A stretch of 64,000 nt of DNA from the NCBI RefSeq assembly GCF_026242055.1, contig NZ_JAPJDL010000021.1, positions 62,001 to 126,000 on the forward strand. Reading direction: 5' to 3'. This document shows, in pieces, positions 19,326 to 27,403 of this stretch. The notes beneath the pieces were generated by a model that worked only from the letters and a program-made list of their open reading frames with translations, had not been told where the DNA came from and did not search any database. The position numbers and the translations under genes were made by a program. How positions within the stretch are numbered: the stretch's first letter is position 1; each line of letters begins with the position of its first letter. The DNA is from Lentzea sp. NEAU-D7 (GTDB lineage Bacteria > Actinomycetota > Actinomycetes > Mycobacteriales > Pseudonocardiaceae).

Positions 19326-19537
19326 CTTCAGTCGTGCGCGGCACCCTTTGCGAGAGCCCGCAATGAAGCCGATCAGGCCTGTTCACCAGGGCCAACGAGC
19401 GATCATGTGCTCTGCACCGATCTGCTGGCAGCGGGCCTGCCAACATCCGGTAATTCGTCGTCGACCGCACCTGAAAATGTAGGATTCAGCGAAGCGGCCA
19501 CCACTGCGGAAGAGGCTGGAATGGGTGTGGTGAAGGC

Positions 19538-20836
19538 ATGAAGCTGGTCATCCTGGGCGGGGGTGGCTTCCGCGTGCCACTCGTCTATCGCGCGTTGCTG
19601 GCCGATCGCTCGCCCGGTCGCGTGACCGAGGTAGTGCTGCACGATCTCGACCCCGCCCGGCTCTCCGCGATCGGAGGCGTGCTCGCCGAACTCGCGGCTG
19701 ACGTGTCGGATGCGCCGACCGTGACGGCCTCGACCGACCTCGACGAGGCGTTGCGCGGGGCGGACTTCGTGTTCTCCGCGATCCGCGTCGGCGGGCTCGA
19801 CGGACGCGCGGCGGATGAGAGCGTCGCGGCGGGCTGCGGTGTGCTCGGGCAGGAGACGGTCGGTGCGGGCGGGGTCGCCTACGGTCTGCGCACCGTGCCC
19901 GTCGCACTCGACATCGCACGCCGCATATCAGTGCACGCACCGGACGCATGGGTCATCAACTTCACGAACCCCGCCGGCATGGTCACCGAGGCGATGGCGG
20001 CGCACCTCGGCAACCGAGTCATCGGCATCTGCGACTCCCCCGTCGGGCTCGGCAAGCGGGTCGCGCGGGCGGTCGGCGCCGATCTCGCAGACGCGTGGCT
20101 CGACTACGCCGGCCTCAACCACCTCGGCTGGCTGCGCGGTGTCCACGTGCACGGGCGGGACGTGCTGCCGGAACTGCTCGCGGACACGGAGCGGCTCGAG
20201 TCGTTCGAGGAGGGCAAGCTGTTCGGCTCGGAGTGGTTGCGGACGTTGGGCGCCATTCCGAACGAGTACCTGCACTACTACTACTTCACGCGTGAGGCGG
20301 TGGAGGCCGGTGCATCACGCGGGGCGTTCCTCCTGGAACAGCAGAAGCAGTTCTACGCGGCTCCTTCGTGGGAGAGCTGGGAGCGGACCCGCCTCGAACG
20401 CGAGCAGACCTACATGGCCGAGACCCGCGACGACGAACGCGACAGCGACGACCTCGACGGCGGAGGCTACGAGCGGGTCGCCCTCGACCTGATGCACGCC
20501 ATCGCGTCCGACAACCGGGCCACCTTGATCCTCAACGTGCCCAACAGGACGACGCTGACGTGTCTCGACGCGGACGCCATCATCGAGGTCCCGAGCCTCG
20601 TCGACGCGAACGGCGCGCGGCCCGTCTCGGTCAGCCAGGTGCCGGACGAGGGCGTCGGACTGGTCACCTCGCTCAAGGTCGTCGAACGCGCCACCATCAA
20701 GGCCGCCATCAGCGGCGAGCGCGCACACGCGGTGAAGGCGTTGGCGCTACATCCGCTCGTTGACTCCGTGAACATCGCCCGCAAGATCGTCGACACGCAT
20801 CCGCTCCTGTCCGGCGTCTTCGGCGCTTCGTTCTGA
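19538..20836 (+). CDS. Family 4 glycosidase (6-phospho-beta-glucosidase-like)
   Basis: 432 aa. GH4 enzymes use NAD+ and Mn2+. Here the Rossmann motif G-G-G-G-F-R (7-12), N-F-T-N-P-A-G-M near 141-148, the metal ligand Cys165 in C-D-S-P and the N-H pair at 194-195 are all present. It likely hydrolyses a phosphorylated beta-glucoside or chitobiose-type sugar in the cytoplasm. No PTS genes are nearby. The ATG at 19538 matches the family N-terminus; the SD (GAAGG) is very close. About 200 bp upstream, between the repeat and this gene, I see nothing more. Confidence 0.9.
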   Translation: MKLVILGGGGFRVPLVYRALLADRSPGRVTEVVLHDLDPARLSAIGGVLAELAADVSDAPTVTASTDLDEALRGADFVFSAIRVGGLDGRAADESVAAGCGVLGQETVGAGGVAYGLRTVPVALDIARRISVHAPDAWVINFTNPAGMVTEAMAAHLGNRVIGICDSPVGLGKRVARAVGADLADAWLDYAGLNHLGWLRGVHVHGRDVLPELLADTERLESFEEGKLFGSEWLRTLGAIPNEYLHYYYFTREAVEAGASRGAFLLEQQKQFYAAPSWESWERTRLEREQTYMAETRDDERDSDDLDGGGYERVALDLMHAIASDNRATLILNVPNRTTLTCLDADAIIEVPSLVDANGARPVSVSQVPDEGVGLVTSLKVVERATIKAAISGERAHAVKALALHPLVDSVNIARKIVDTHPLLSGVFGASF

Positions 20837-20856
20837 AGCTGTGGCCCGACGGAGGT

Positions 20857-20994
20857 GTGGTTCGATGGGCTCGCCGGCCGCAGCAGCTCGGTGAGCATCT
20901 CGTACCTGTTCGTGGAGCGCACCGATCAGGGACGCCGGACGACGCGTTTCGGGCGGCGATCGACGTTGACGACGTCGACGCGTTCAAGGAGTGA
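20857..20994 (+). pseudogene. Possible remnant or very short ORF between GH4 and lspA
   Basis: A 45-codon frame with GGAGG directly before its GTG ends in an acidic, protein-like tail (D-D-A-F-R-A-A-I-D-V-D-D-V-D-A-F-K-E, stop). The 3' half has the normal GC-rich third positions of this genome; the 5' half does not. That suggests the 3' end of a decayed gene rather than an intact small protein. I do not recognise the family. Confidence 0.3.
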
Positions 20995-21004
20995 CGAGGG
21001 TCTG

Positions 21005-21529
21005 ATGCCGAGTGGTGGTGTTCTTAACTACGCTCGTCTGCAAATGGACACCACCACCTCTCGCCGCGTGCCGCTCGTCGTGGGCATTGCCGTGCTCGTG
21101 CTGCTGCTGGACCAGGCCACGAAGTTCTGGGCCGAGAGCGCGCTGACCGGCCGCGCGCCCATCCCCGTGCTCGGGGAGTTCCTGCAGTTCCGGCTCCTCT
21201 ACAACCCCGGTGCCGCGTTCTCGATCGGCGCGGGGTCGACGTGGATCTTCACCATCGTCGCGGCCGTCGCCGTCGTGCTGCTCGCGCGGTACGGCATGCA
21301 GCCACAGACGAGGCTGCGGGCGGCCGCGCTCGCGCTGATGCTGGGTGGCGCGACGACGCACCTGCTCGACCGGCTGTTCCGGCCGCCGGGCTTCGCGCGC
21401 GGCCATGTGGTCGACTTCATCGACTACAACGGCTGGTTCGTCGGCAACGTCGCGGACATCGCGCTGGTCTGCGGCGCGATCCTGCTCGTACTGCTGAGCT
21501 TCACCCCGACGAAGCAACCTGCCGCGTGA
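21005..21529 (+). CDS. lspA: Lipoprotein signal peptidase (signal peptidase II)
   Basis: 174 aa from the ATG at 21005 (SD GAGG), or 161 aa from the ATG at 21044, which lacks an SD. Four membrane helices are visible (first V-P-L-V-V-G-I-A-V-L-V-L-L-L-D). The catalytic aspartates of family A8 lie in D-R-L-F/V-V-D-F-I-D and N-V-A-D-I-A near the C-terminus. It cleaves prolipoproteins before the lipidated Cys, and this window alone encodes at least four such substrates. It is convergent with nfi, overlapping by 29 bp. Confidence 0.9.
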   Translation: MPSGGVLNYARLQMDTTTSRRVPLVVGIAVLVLLLDQATKFWAESALTGRAPIPVLGEFLQFRLLYNPGAAFSIGAGSTWIFTIVAAVAVVLLARYGMQPQTRLRAAALALMLGGATTHLLDRLFRPPGFARGHVVDFIDYNGWFVGNVADIALVCGAILLVLLSFTPTKQPAA

Positions 21530-22166
21530 GCGTGTCGGCGCGGCGGGTCGTTTCGGGCAGCCGGTAGCGCGGGGCCAGACGCAACACCTCGGCGCACGCC
21601 CGGTCCAAGTCGATCTTGTGGCCGATCGACACGAAGACGGGCTTCACACCGTCCTGCGTGCGCAGGGCCCTGCCGACGACCTCGTCGCCGCTGTCGCCGT
21701 CCATGACGAGGTCGCTCATCGACCCGCGGGTGTGACCGGGCTGGTCGAAGCTGCCCATCGGGTTCTTCGCGACACCGATGCTCGGGATGCCCGTGTGCAC
21801 ACCGAGATGGCACGCCAGGCCGAACCGGCGCGGGTGCGCGAGGCCCTGACCGTCCGCGACCAACAGGTCGGGCGCGACGGTCACCTGATCGAGCGCCTTC
21901 AGCAGGACTGGCATCTCGCGGAACGCGAAGAGCCCGGCGATGTAGGGGAAGTCCGTCGTGTCCTCGACGACCACCTCGTCAAGGACGGCCAGCGTCTTTG
22001 CATCGAACACCACGCAAACGCCGACAACCGAGTCATTGCTACGGTAGCCGACGTCCAGGCCTGCGACGGTGTCTATGTGCAGGTCAGGGGCACTTGTGGT
22101 GATCACCTGGGTGCGCAGGCGTTCTTGCGTTGCGACAGCGTCGTCAACCGTTCTGGGCCACTCCAC
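21501..22166 (-). CDS. nfi: Endonuclease V (deoxyinosine 3' endonuclease)
   Basis: 221 aa from the GTG at 22166; starts at 22214 and 22226 are also open. Alignment with E. coli Nfi supports a start near 22166. The motifs A-G-L-D-V-G-Y, F-P-Y-I-A-G-L-F-A-F-R-E (substrate loop), the D-G-Q-G-L-A-H-P-R-R-F-G metal/recognition loop and G-V-A-K are all intact. It nicks DNA (and often RNA) near inosine. Its start overlaps the 3' end of the DUF3500 gene, and its 3' end overlaps lspA. Confidence 0.9.
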   Translation of the reverse strand: MEWPRTVDDAVATQERLRTQVITTSAPDLHIDTVAGLDVGYRSNDSVVGVCVVFDAKTLAVLDEVVVEDTTDFPYIAGLFAFREMPVLLKALDQVTVAPDLLVADGQGLAHPRRFGLACHLGVHTGIPSIGVAKNPMGSFDQPGHTRGSMSDLVMDGDSGDEVVGRALRTQDGVKPVFVSIGHKIDLDRACAEVLRLAPRYRLPETTRRADTLTRQVASSG

Positions 22167-23109
22167 GGACGACAGTGTGCCGTGACTCGTTGTAGTGGGC
22201 GGCGAGGAGGTCATCGCCGAAGTCACCTGAATGGCGACGCCAGACCGTGTGAACGTGGTTGGCCTCGTTGGCAGTGTTGTCGTACTCGATCAGCAGGTTT
22301 GGGCCCTGGATGCGGTAGTAGTGGCCTTCGCCTCGGCGTAGCGAGCCTTCCCACGAGAAGTGCAGGCGCTCCGGGTCGAGCTGGGCGAACTCCTCATCGG
22401 CCAGTTCGTAGCAGAGCCGGTCGAGGTAGAACCGAACGATGTCGACGAGCAGCTCCGCAGCGGGTTTGCCGAGCTGGGCCGGCGTCACGCCGATTGGTTC
22501 GGACGGGCTGATGCGGGGCGAGTTGCCGCTGCGGATGTCATCCGGCGCGGCGTCCGAGACGACGGCCAGGCGGCGGGCGGTCGGGCCCATGCGGTCGAGG
22601 AGCTCGCGGGCGAGTTCTTCTTCCAACCGCAGTGGCTGGCCTACGACGCGGCCGCGGTAGGTGACGCGGGCCGGGTTCGCGCCTAGGAAGAACGGTGTCG
22701 CCGACACGCGGCCGTCGGCGACGACGACGTTCACCGACAGATGGTGCCCTTCGACCCTCCAACCCCAGGGGTCGTCACCGCCGGGCGTGCCGAAGAGGAC
22801 CGTCCAGAAGTCGCCGTTGTGTCGATCGCGGTGCCCGCCTTCGCGGTGGTCGAGCACGTCCTCCAACGCCATCACGGCTGCGGCCTGCGCGTAGGCGTGT
22901 GGGCTGAGCACGGTCGCGAGCATGCTGTGCACCGCCTTGCGCTGGTCTCGCTGAAGCTCGCCTAGTGCGAGGCCTGGACGTGTACCTGGCGTGTACGCCC
23001 AGCGGTGCCTCAGGTCGTCGTCGGTGACCGCCCGAATCGCGTGTTCGCGCTGGTCAGCGGCCAGCAAACTGATGTATTGGCGCGTGGCGTCGGCGACGTC
23101 GTGCAGCAT
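22144..23109 (-). CDS. DUF3500 domain protein
   Basis: 321 aa, no signal peptide. It carries the DUF3500 hallmark W-G-W-R-V-E-G-H-H-L-S-V-N with a pair of histidines (about 129-141), and a C-terminal H-V-H-T-V-W-R plus D-F-G-D-D-L-L-A-x-H-Y. The conserved His residues suggest metal binding or hydrolysis, but no activity is established. A -10-like TATAAG ends 8 nt before the ATG, implying a leaderless message. It overlaps nfi by 23 bp and probably cotranscribes with it. Confidence 0.8.
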   Translation of the reverse strand: MLHDVADATRQYISLLAADQREHAIRAVTDDDLRHRWAYTPGTRPGLALGELQRDQRKAVHSMLATVLSPHAYAQAAAVMALEDVLDHREGGHRDRHNGDFWTVLFGTPGGDDPWGWRVEGHHLSVNVVVADGRVSATPFFLGANPARVTYRGRVVGQPLRLEEELARELLDRMGPTARRLAVVSDAAPDDIRSGNSPRISPSEPIGVTPAQLGKPAAELLVDIVRFYLDRLCYELADEEFAQLDPERLHFSWEGSLRRGEGHYYRIQGPNLLIEYDNTANEANHVHTVWRRHSGDFGDDLLAAHYNESRHTVVRGVAQNG

Positions 23110-23221
23110 GATTCGAACTTATAGGCCTTGAGGTCGCGGAGCAGCGGGGAACGGGCGCTGGCCACGCGGCCGATGGCGCCGTTCCCACGCTCGACACTCC
23201 TGCCGATAGGTGTTAGAAAGC

Positions 23222-23229
23222 TTACGTAA
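23222..23229 (+). promoter_or_regulatory. Palindrome at the ArsR-type start codon
   Basis: TTACGTAA is a perfect 8-bp palindrome overlapping the A of the ATG of the ArsR-like gene, just after AGAAAGC. Its position over the start would suit autorepression. It is short, so this is a weak call. Confidence 0.3.
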
Positions 23230-23576
23230 TGAAGTTGCCACATGATGACGACGCCGTCTGGCGCGCCCTCGCGAATCCCCTGAGGCGCGCGATTCTCGAC
23301 GTTCTGCGCACGGGGCCTCGCACCACGGGCGAACTGGTCGAGACGTTGGAGACCAGCCGGCACGTCGTCATGCAGCACCTCGGTGTGCTCCGCGAAGCCG
23401 ACCTGGTGCTCGTGGAGCCGCGGGGCCGGAAGCGGGTCAACCACCTGAATCCCGTGCCCATCCAGCAGATCCACCAGCGGTGGGTCTCGCACTACGAGGA
23501 GAACTGGGCAGCGGCGCTGGTCGGCTTGAAGCTCACGGTCGAAGGCGCCGAACAGGAGGATGAGGACGTTGGCTGA
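23229..23576 (+). CDS. ArsR-family winged-helix regulator
   Basis: 115 aa. The winged helix spans about 8-80: A-L-A-N-P-L-R-R-A-I-L-D-V-L, then the recognition helix region S-R-H-V-V-M-Q-H-L-G-V-L. It lacks the metal-binding C-V-C box. It is paired, with an 8-bp overlap, with an SRPBCC protein. That is the classic arrangement in which an ArsR protein controls an AHSA1-type partner gene. It is divergent from the DUF3500 gene. Confidence 0.88.
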   Translation: MKLPHDDDAVWRALANPLRRAILDVLRTGPRTTGELVETLETSRHVVMQHLGVLREADLVLVEPRGRKRVNHLNPVPIQQIHQRWVSHYEENWAAALVGLKLTVEGAEQEDEDVG

Positions 23577-24105
23577 ACCGAGCACCGAGCTGGTGCACAG
23601 CATCGTGATCGCCGCGCCCATCGAGAAGGTGTGGGCGGAGATCACCAAACTCGACGGCAAGCAGCGCGCCATGATGGACGCGGTTCTCGACTCCGCGCTC
23701 GAACCGGGCGCGCCGCTGTACTACCGGTCGACCGATGGTAAGCGCGTCTTCGTCGTCGGCCGCGTGGTCGAGGTCGACCCGCCCCGGCTGCTCTCTCACA
23801 CCCAGAGGCTCACCATGCGTGACGATCCGTGGACCGTTGTCTCGTGGGAACTCGAAGAGGTTGACGGCGGCACACGTGTGACGCTGCGCAACTCCGGCTG
23901 GCCTGAGGGAGCCAAGCGGCTCGACAAGGTCGACACGACGTGGAAGGGCATTCTCGCCGCGCTCAAGCAGGTCGTGGAGTCCGGCGATGTCGGCACCGGC
24001 CTGAGGTTCCAGTACGCGATGATGCGCGCCTTCATGTGGGCGATGCCGTCGAGCACGAAGGCCGCGAACGTTCCCGAACCGCCCGGCATCGACCGCGCCG
24101 TCTAG
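23569..24105 (+). CDS. SRPBCC / AHSA1-domain protein
   Basis: 178 aa from the TTG at 23569. AGGAGG lies 9 nt before it but is immediately adjacent to the alternative ATG at 23560, which makes that ATG unlikely. The START/Bet v1-like ligand-cup fold runs about 8-150: I-x-A-P-I-E-K-V-W-A-E-I at the start, then a V-E-V-D-P-P-R-L-L strand and the long C-terminal helix W-K-G-I-L-A-A-L-K. The ligand is unknown. It is cotranscribed with the ArsR regulator. Confidence 0.85.
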   Translation: MAEPSTELVHSIVIAAPIEKVWAEITKLDGKQRAMMDAVLDSALEPGAPLYYRSTDGKRVFVVGRVVEVDPPRLLSHTQRLTMRDDPWTVVSWELEEVDGGTRVTLRNSGWPEGAKRLDKVDTTWKGILAALKQVVESGDVGTGLRFQYAMMRAFMWAMPSSTKAANVPEPPGIDRAV

Positions 24106-24120
24106 AACATGAAACCTGGT

Positions 24121-24166
24121 TTAGCAATGACTCGTTTGATGTCGACGGCAAACGAGTCATTGCTAA
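24121..24166. terminator. Bidirectional terminator hairpin
   Basis: A perfect 18-bp inverted repeat (TTAGCAATGACTCGTTTG and its complement) has a 10-nt loop containing GTCGAC. It lies between two converging genes (SRPBCC and MBL hydrolase) and probably ends both transcripts. It is unusually AT-rich for this genome. Confidence 0.8.
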
Positions 24167-24199
24167 GCTGCAGTTCAGAGGTGGTGTTGGGCGGATGAG

Positions 24200-25141
24200 T
24201 TACGCGTGGCAGGCGATGGGGCCGCCGTGGAGTTCCATCATGTCCATCCACACGCGAGGCAGTTCGAGGCGCTCGGAGAGCGGCTTGCCGTCGAGTTCGT
24301 GGTAGGCGCGGTGGAGGTTGCCGACGAGGCGTTCGGACTCCTGCCACGACGAGAAGCGCGACTCTCCCACCTCTCTCACGACGTCCATCGGGGTCTTGCC
24401 GGCGGCGTGGCCGGACGTGGCCAGCTCCGAGAGGTAGTTCGTGTAGGCGACCAGGTCGTCGAGCACGCGGGCGATTTCGGGTCCTCGCAGTAGCGGACCG
24501 TGACCGGGGACGATCACGTCGGCGTTGAACGCGCGCAGAAACTCGAGTGCTGAGAGGTAGCCCTGGATGCTGCCCTCGGCGAGGAACGGCTGGCCGCCCG
24601 CGAAGACCAGGTCCCCGGTGAACAGGACGCGCTCGGCCGGGAGCCACGCGACGGTGTCGCCGCGGGTGTGCGCTGTGCCGGGGTGGTGCAGTTCGACCAC
24701 GCGGGTGCCCAGGTGCAGCGTCAGCGAGGTGCTGTAGGTGAGCGACGGCGGGCGGACCTCGATGTGGCCGTAGTCCGGGCCCGTCAGCACCTGCGCGGCG
24801 AGCAGGCCGGCGGCGAGCACCTCTTCGCGGCATGCCTCGTGGCCGACGATCACGGTTGAGGGCGGCACTAGCCAGTTGCCGAAGGTGTGGTCGCCGTGGT
24901 GGTGGGTGTTGATCACATAGCTGGGTGCGGCTGAGGACACCGACGCCACCGAGGCGAGCAACGCGCGGTTGCGTGCCTCGGTGGACGTGGTGTCCACGAG
25001 CAGCAGTGTGTCGTCCGAGCCGAGGACGACGCCGGTGTTGTTGATCATCCAGGACCCGTCGGGCTGGATGTAGGCGTGGACCCCTGGTGCGACCTCCACC
25101 AGTTCTGGGAGGAGTTCGGGCCGGTCAGGAGAAGGTTTCAC
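24200..25141 (-). CDS. MBL-fold metallo-hydrolase
   Basis: 313 aa, cytoplasmic. The metallo-beta-lactamase fold is marked by the zinc motif T-H-H-H-G-D-H near 79-85, then H-P-G-x-A-H-T-R-G-D, F-T-G-D-L-V-F-A-G-G and V-P-G-H-G-P-L. A C-terminal helical part resembles the SoxH/quinoprotein-relay hydrolase group. The substrate is unknown. ATG at 25141. The upstream CBS-domain gene lies 29 bp away on the same strand, so they may form an operon. Confidence 0.85.
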   Translation of the reverse strand: MKPSPDRPELLPELVEVAPGVHAYIQPDGSWMINNTGVVLGSDDTLLLVDTTSTEARNRALLASVASVSSAAPSYVINTHHHGDHTFGNWLVPPSTVIVGHEACREEVLAAGLLAAQVLTGPDYGHIEVRPPSLTYSTSLTLHLGTRVVELHHPGTAHTRGDTVAWLPAERVLFTGDLVFAGGQPFLAEGSIQGYLSALEFLRAFNADVIVPGHGPLLRGPEIARVLDDLVAYTNYLSELATSGHAAGKTPMDVVREVGESRFSSWQESERLVGNLHRAYHELDGKPLSERLELPRVWMDMMELHGGPIACHA

Positions 25142-25170
25142 CCGATCCAGCGTACTGAGGAGGCATCCGG

Positions 25171-25599
25171 TCAGCCTTGGGCGATGTAGGCCTGCAACTG
25201 GTCCTGCGACTGTTCGAGCTGGCCGATCCGGCTCTTCACCACGTCGCCGATGCTGACGATCCCGACCAGTTGCCCGTCGGACAGCACGGGCACGTGGCGG
25301 AAGCGCCGCTCGGTCATCACGACCGTGAGGCTGTCCACCGTGTCCGACGGCGAACAGGTGAAGACGTCGGCGGTCATGATCGCCGACACGGGAGAGGACA
25401 GCAGGTCCGCGCCGACCTCGTGCAGCCGGCGCACCACGTCGCGCTCCGACACGATCCCCGCCACGCCGGACGAGCCGACGACGACGATCGCGCCGATGTT
25501 GTGTTCGGCGAGCGCTCTGAGCAGTTCGGACACCGGGACGTCCGGGTCGATTGTCGCGACCGCCGATCCCTTGGTCCGCAAAACGTCAGCGATCCTCAC
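25171..25599 (-). CDS. Tandem CBS-domain protein
   Basis: 142 aa from the GTG at 25599, preceded by GGAGG at good spacing. Two CBS motifs make up almost the whole protein (about 5-60 and 70-128), with G-I-V-S-E-R-D-V-V and G-I-V-S-I-G-D-V-V. Such stand-alone pairs sense adenine nucleotides or similar ligands and regulate partners; the partner here is unknown. The spacing suggests cotranscription with the MBL hydrolase. Confidence 0.88.
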   Translation of the reverse strand: MRIADVLRTKGSAVATIDPDVPVSELLRALAEHNIGAIVVVGSSGVAGIVSERDVVRRLHEVGADLLSSPVSAIMTADVFTCSPSDTVDSLTVVMTERRFRHVPVLSDGQLVGIVSIGDVVKSRIGQLEQSQDQLQAYIAQG

Positions 25600-25686
25600 C
25601 TGGCGCCTCCGATCCTGTCGGTCCGGTAGCAACTCAGGCTAGATCGGATCCGGACAGAACGGGAGATCAAGCCCACGAAGAGAGCA

Positions 25687-25714
25687 GGGGACGTAGCCGT
25701 TCGGCCACGTCCCC
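25687..25714 (-). terminator. Hairpin terminator after the small basic protein gene
   Basis: GGGGACGT / ACGTCCCC arms enclose an inner GCC/GGC stem, 28 nt in all. It lies about 30 bp beyond the stop of the minus-strand gene at 25743-25910 and before the CBS gene. Confidence 0.55.
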
Positions 25715-25742
25715 CGCGGTGTCGCGCCTCGTTCGGCGTCGG

Positions 25743-25910
25743 CTACGCGGATCCTCCGCGGCGACGGGCCGCGAACTGGCGCGGATGGACCATCGGCACA
25801 CGCTGCTGCGGCAGCTGGAAGTGCGTGTTCTGGTCCTGCTTGCCCCGCTTCTGCGCACGTCGCGCAGCGCGGTTGCCCGGCTCGGGCTGGGGTTGGGTGG
25901 TGTCAGGCAT
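25743..25910 (-). CDS. Small basic protein, unknown
   Basis: 55 aa. Its ATG at 25910 has a very good SD (GAGGAGG, 6-nt spacing), a strong reason to call it real. The sequence is polar and basic: a P-Q-P-E-P lead, then N-R-A-A-R-R-A-Q-K-R-G-K, H-F-Q-L-P-Q-Q-R-V-P, and R-R-R-G-G at the end. Short 'NRAxRRAxKRGK' proteins occur in other actinobacteria and may bind nucleic acid; no function is known to me. A hairpin terminator follows. The roughly 200 bp upstream hold its promoter region; I see no other feature there. Confidence 0.6.
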   Translation of the reverse strand: MPDTTQPQPEPGNRAARRAQKRGKQDQNTHFQLPQQRVPMVHPRQFAARRRGGSA

Positions 25911-26119
25911 GCGAAAGCCTCCTCGCGAAGAGGGCGTGCAAAGGGCACGGCGAAACGACGGCCGTGAGAGATGGACCCGCGCATGGGTCACCGGAGGCGA
26001 GCGCGACGACGAGGTCGCGAGGGCAGCACCTAGAGCGCTGCGGGGCTTCATCAGATGAAGAGCATGTCCGCAACGCTAGTGCTGCCGCCGCCTTGTGCCA
26101 ACCGAATTAAAACCGGGCT

Positions 26120-27316
26120 CTAACCCCGGACCCGAGCGGCGGCCGCGCCGGCGCCGAGCATCACGAGGATGACGGTCACCATCGCCCACTTGCGGGACTT
26201 CGTCATCGGTGTGGTCTCCGGGTCGAGCGCAAGTTCCTTGCGGGGCTCGGGTTTCTGGCGCGCGGCACGCACCGGCACCGGTTGCCGCGGCGGAACGGGG
26301 GGCGGCGGGGCTGTGGTCGCCGGAGGTGGTGGCACGACCGGCGCGGGTGCTGGAGCCGGAGCCGGGATCGGTGCGGGAGGAGCGGGCGGTGCCGGGGGCG
26401 GCGGCACGTCGGGGCGGGGTGCCGGCGGTTCGACGCGCGGCGGCATCGGGTTCGGCAGGCAGCCCGCCGCGTCGATCATGCCCATCTGCGGGCCGGTCGA
26501 GAGTTCCTCGGCCGTGGTGCCCGTGACGCGGTAGACGCGGCTGCGGCCCTTGTAACCGTTGTTGATGGCGTAGACGGTGCCGGCCGAGTCGATCAGCACG
26601 GCGCCGTACGTGGACCTGCCGGGCAGCCCGGTGATCTCCGTTCTGCTCAGCACCCGGCCGGTCGCCGGGTCGAACGACACGACCTCGCCCGGCCCGTCGC
26701 CCGCGGCCGACACCCCGGTCAGCTTGCCGCTAGCCGGGTCGGCGGTGAAGTCGTCGAGCGTCAGGGCGGGCCAGCCCAGCACCACGGAGCGCACGATCTT
26801 GAGATACGACGGGCTGTCCGGGTCGATGTCGATGGCGTGCAACTGGGCGTGGTCGCGCACGTAGAACGTGCTGCCGACGACCGCGCCCGCCGACACGTCG
26901 TCGGTGCGGAACCAGTGCGCGTCAACTGGTCCGAGGTCGTTGACCACACCCTTGGTGTCGATCAGCACGACGTGCGACGGGTTCTTCCACCGGTGGTGGC
27001 CCTTGGACGTGAGCCCGACCAGGCGGCCCAGTGCCGGCGAGTACCCCAGTGCATTCACCGTGTAGTCCAGGTGAGCAACTTCTGTCACCCCACCGGATGA
27101 GACGTCCACTTTCGTGAACATCGAAAAGTGTCCTCGATTGGATGAACGCACTTGATAAGCGTCACACTTCTGCGGCGCGGCCTGAGCAACGGCGCTGGTG
27201 AACGGCGCGGAAAGCACCAATAGCGACGAGACGGCACCCAACGCGAGCGAATCCCGCCGCCACCGGTATGGAGTAGCCCAATACGACAACCGGGTATTCG
27301 TGCTGTTGCCGCGCAT
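26120..27316 (-). CDS. Secreted beta-propeller-like surface protein with C-terminal membrane anchor
   Basis: About 398 aa (ATG 27316; a GTG at 27322 is possible). A long signal peptide cleaves near A-V-A-Q-A-A (about 45-48). The extracellular body (about 50-285) has repeated strand patterns such as D-P-A-S-G-K-L and D-P-A-T-G-R-V, like quinoprotein/WD-type propellers. A Pro/Ala-rich linker (about 290-350) leads to one membrane helix (A-M-V-T-V-I-L-V-M-L-G-A-G-A) and a short basic tail. There is no LPxTG-like sortase motif. The architecture matches the gene at 41018-41980. The role is unknown; cell-surface binding is plausible. Confidence 0.75.
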   Translation of the reverse strand: MRGNSTNTRLSYWATPYRWRRDSLALGAVSSLLVLSAPFTSAVAQAAPQKCDAYQVRSSNRGHFSMFTKVDVSSGGVTEVAHLDYTVNALGYSPALGRLVGLTSKGHHRWKNPSHVVLIDTKGVVNDLGPVDAHWFRTDDVSAGAVVGSTFYVRDHAQLHAIDIDPDSPSYLKIVRSVVLGWPALTLDDFTADPASGKLTGVSAAGDGPGEVVSFDPATGRVLSRTEITGLPGRSTYGAVLIDSAGTVYAINNGYKGRSRVYRVTGTTAEELSTGPQMGMIDAAGCLPNPMPPRVEPPAPRPDVPPPPAPPAPPAPIPAPAPAPAPVVPPPPATTAPPPPVPPRQPVPVRAARQKPEPRKELALDPETTPMTKSRKWAMVTVILVMLGAGAAAARVRG

Positions 27317-27403
27317 TCCCACCTGACCATTACTCGTTACCCGGACCGTGCTGTACCGGTCACAGTAGACCGTGGTCTAATCCCACACCAGAAAGGAGCC
27401 GAA

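Noticed and set aside
27369..27388. GTGGTCTAATCCCACAC upstream of the DUF4239 gene as a DasR (dre) site
   Set aside because: Only one half resembles the dre consensus; the second half breaks the dyad and the target gene has no amino-sugar link.
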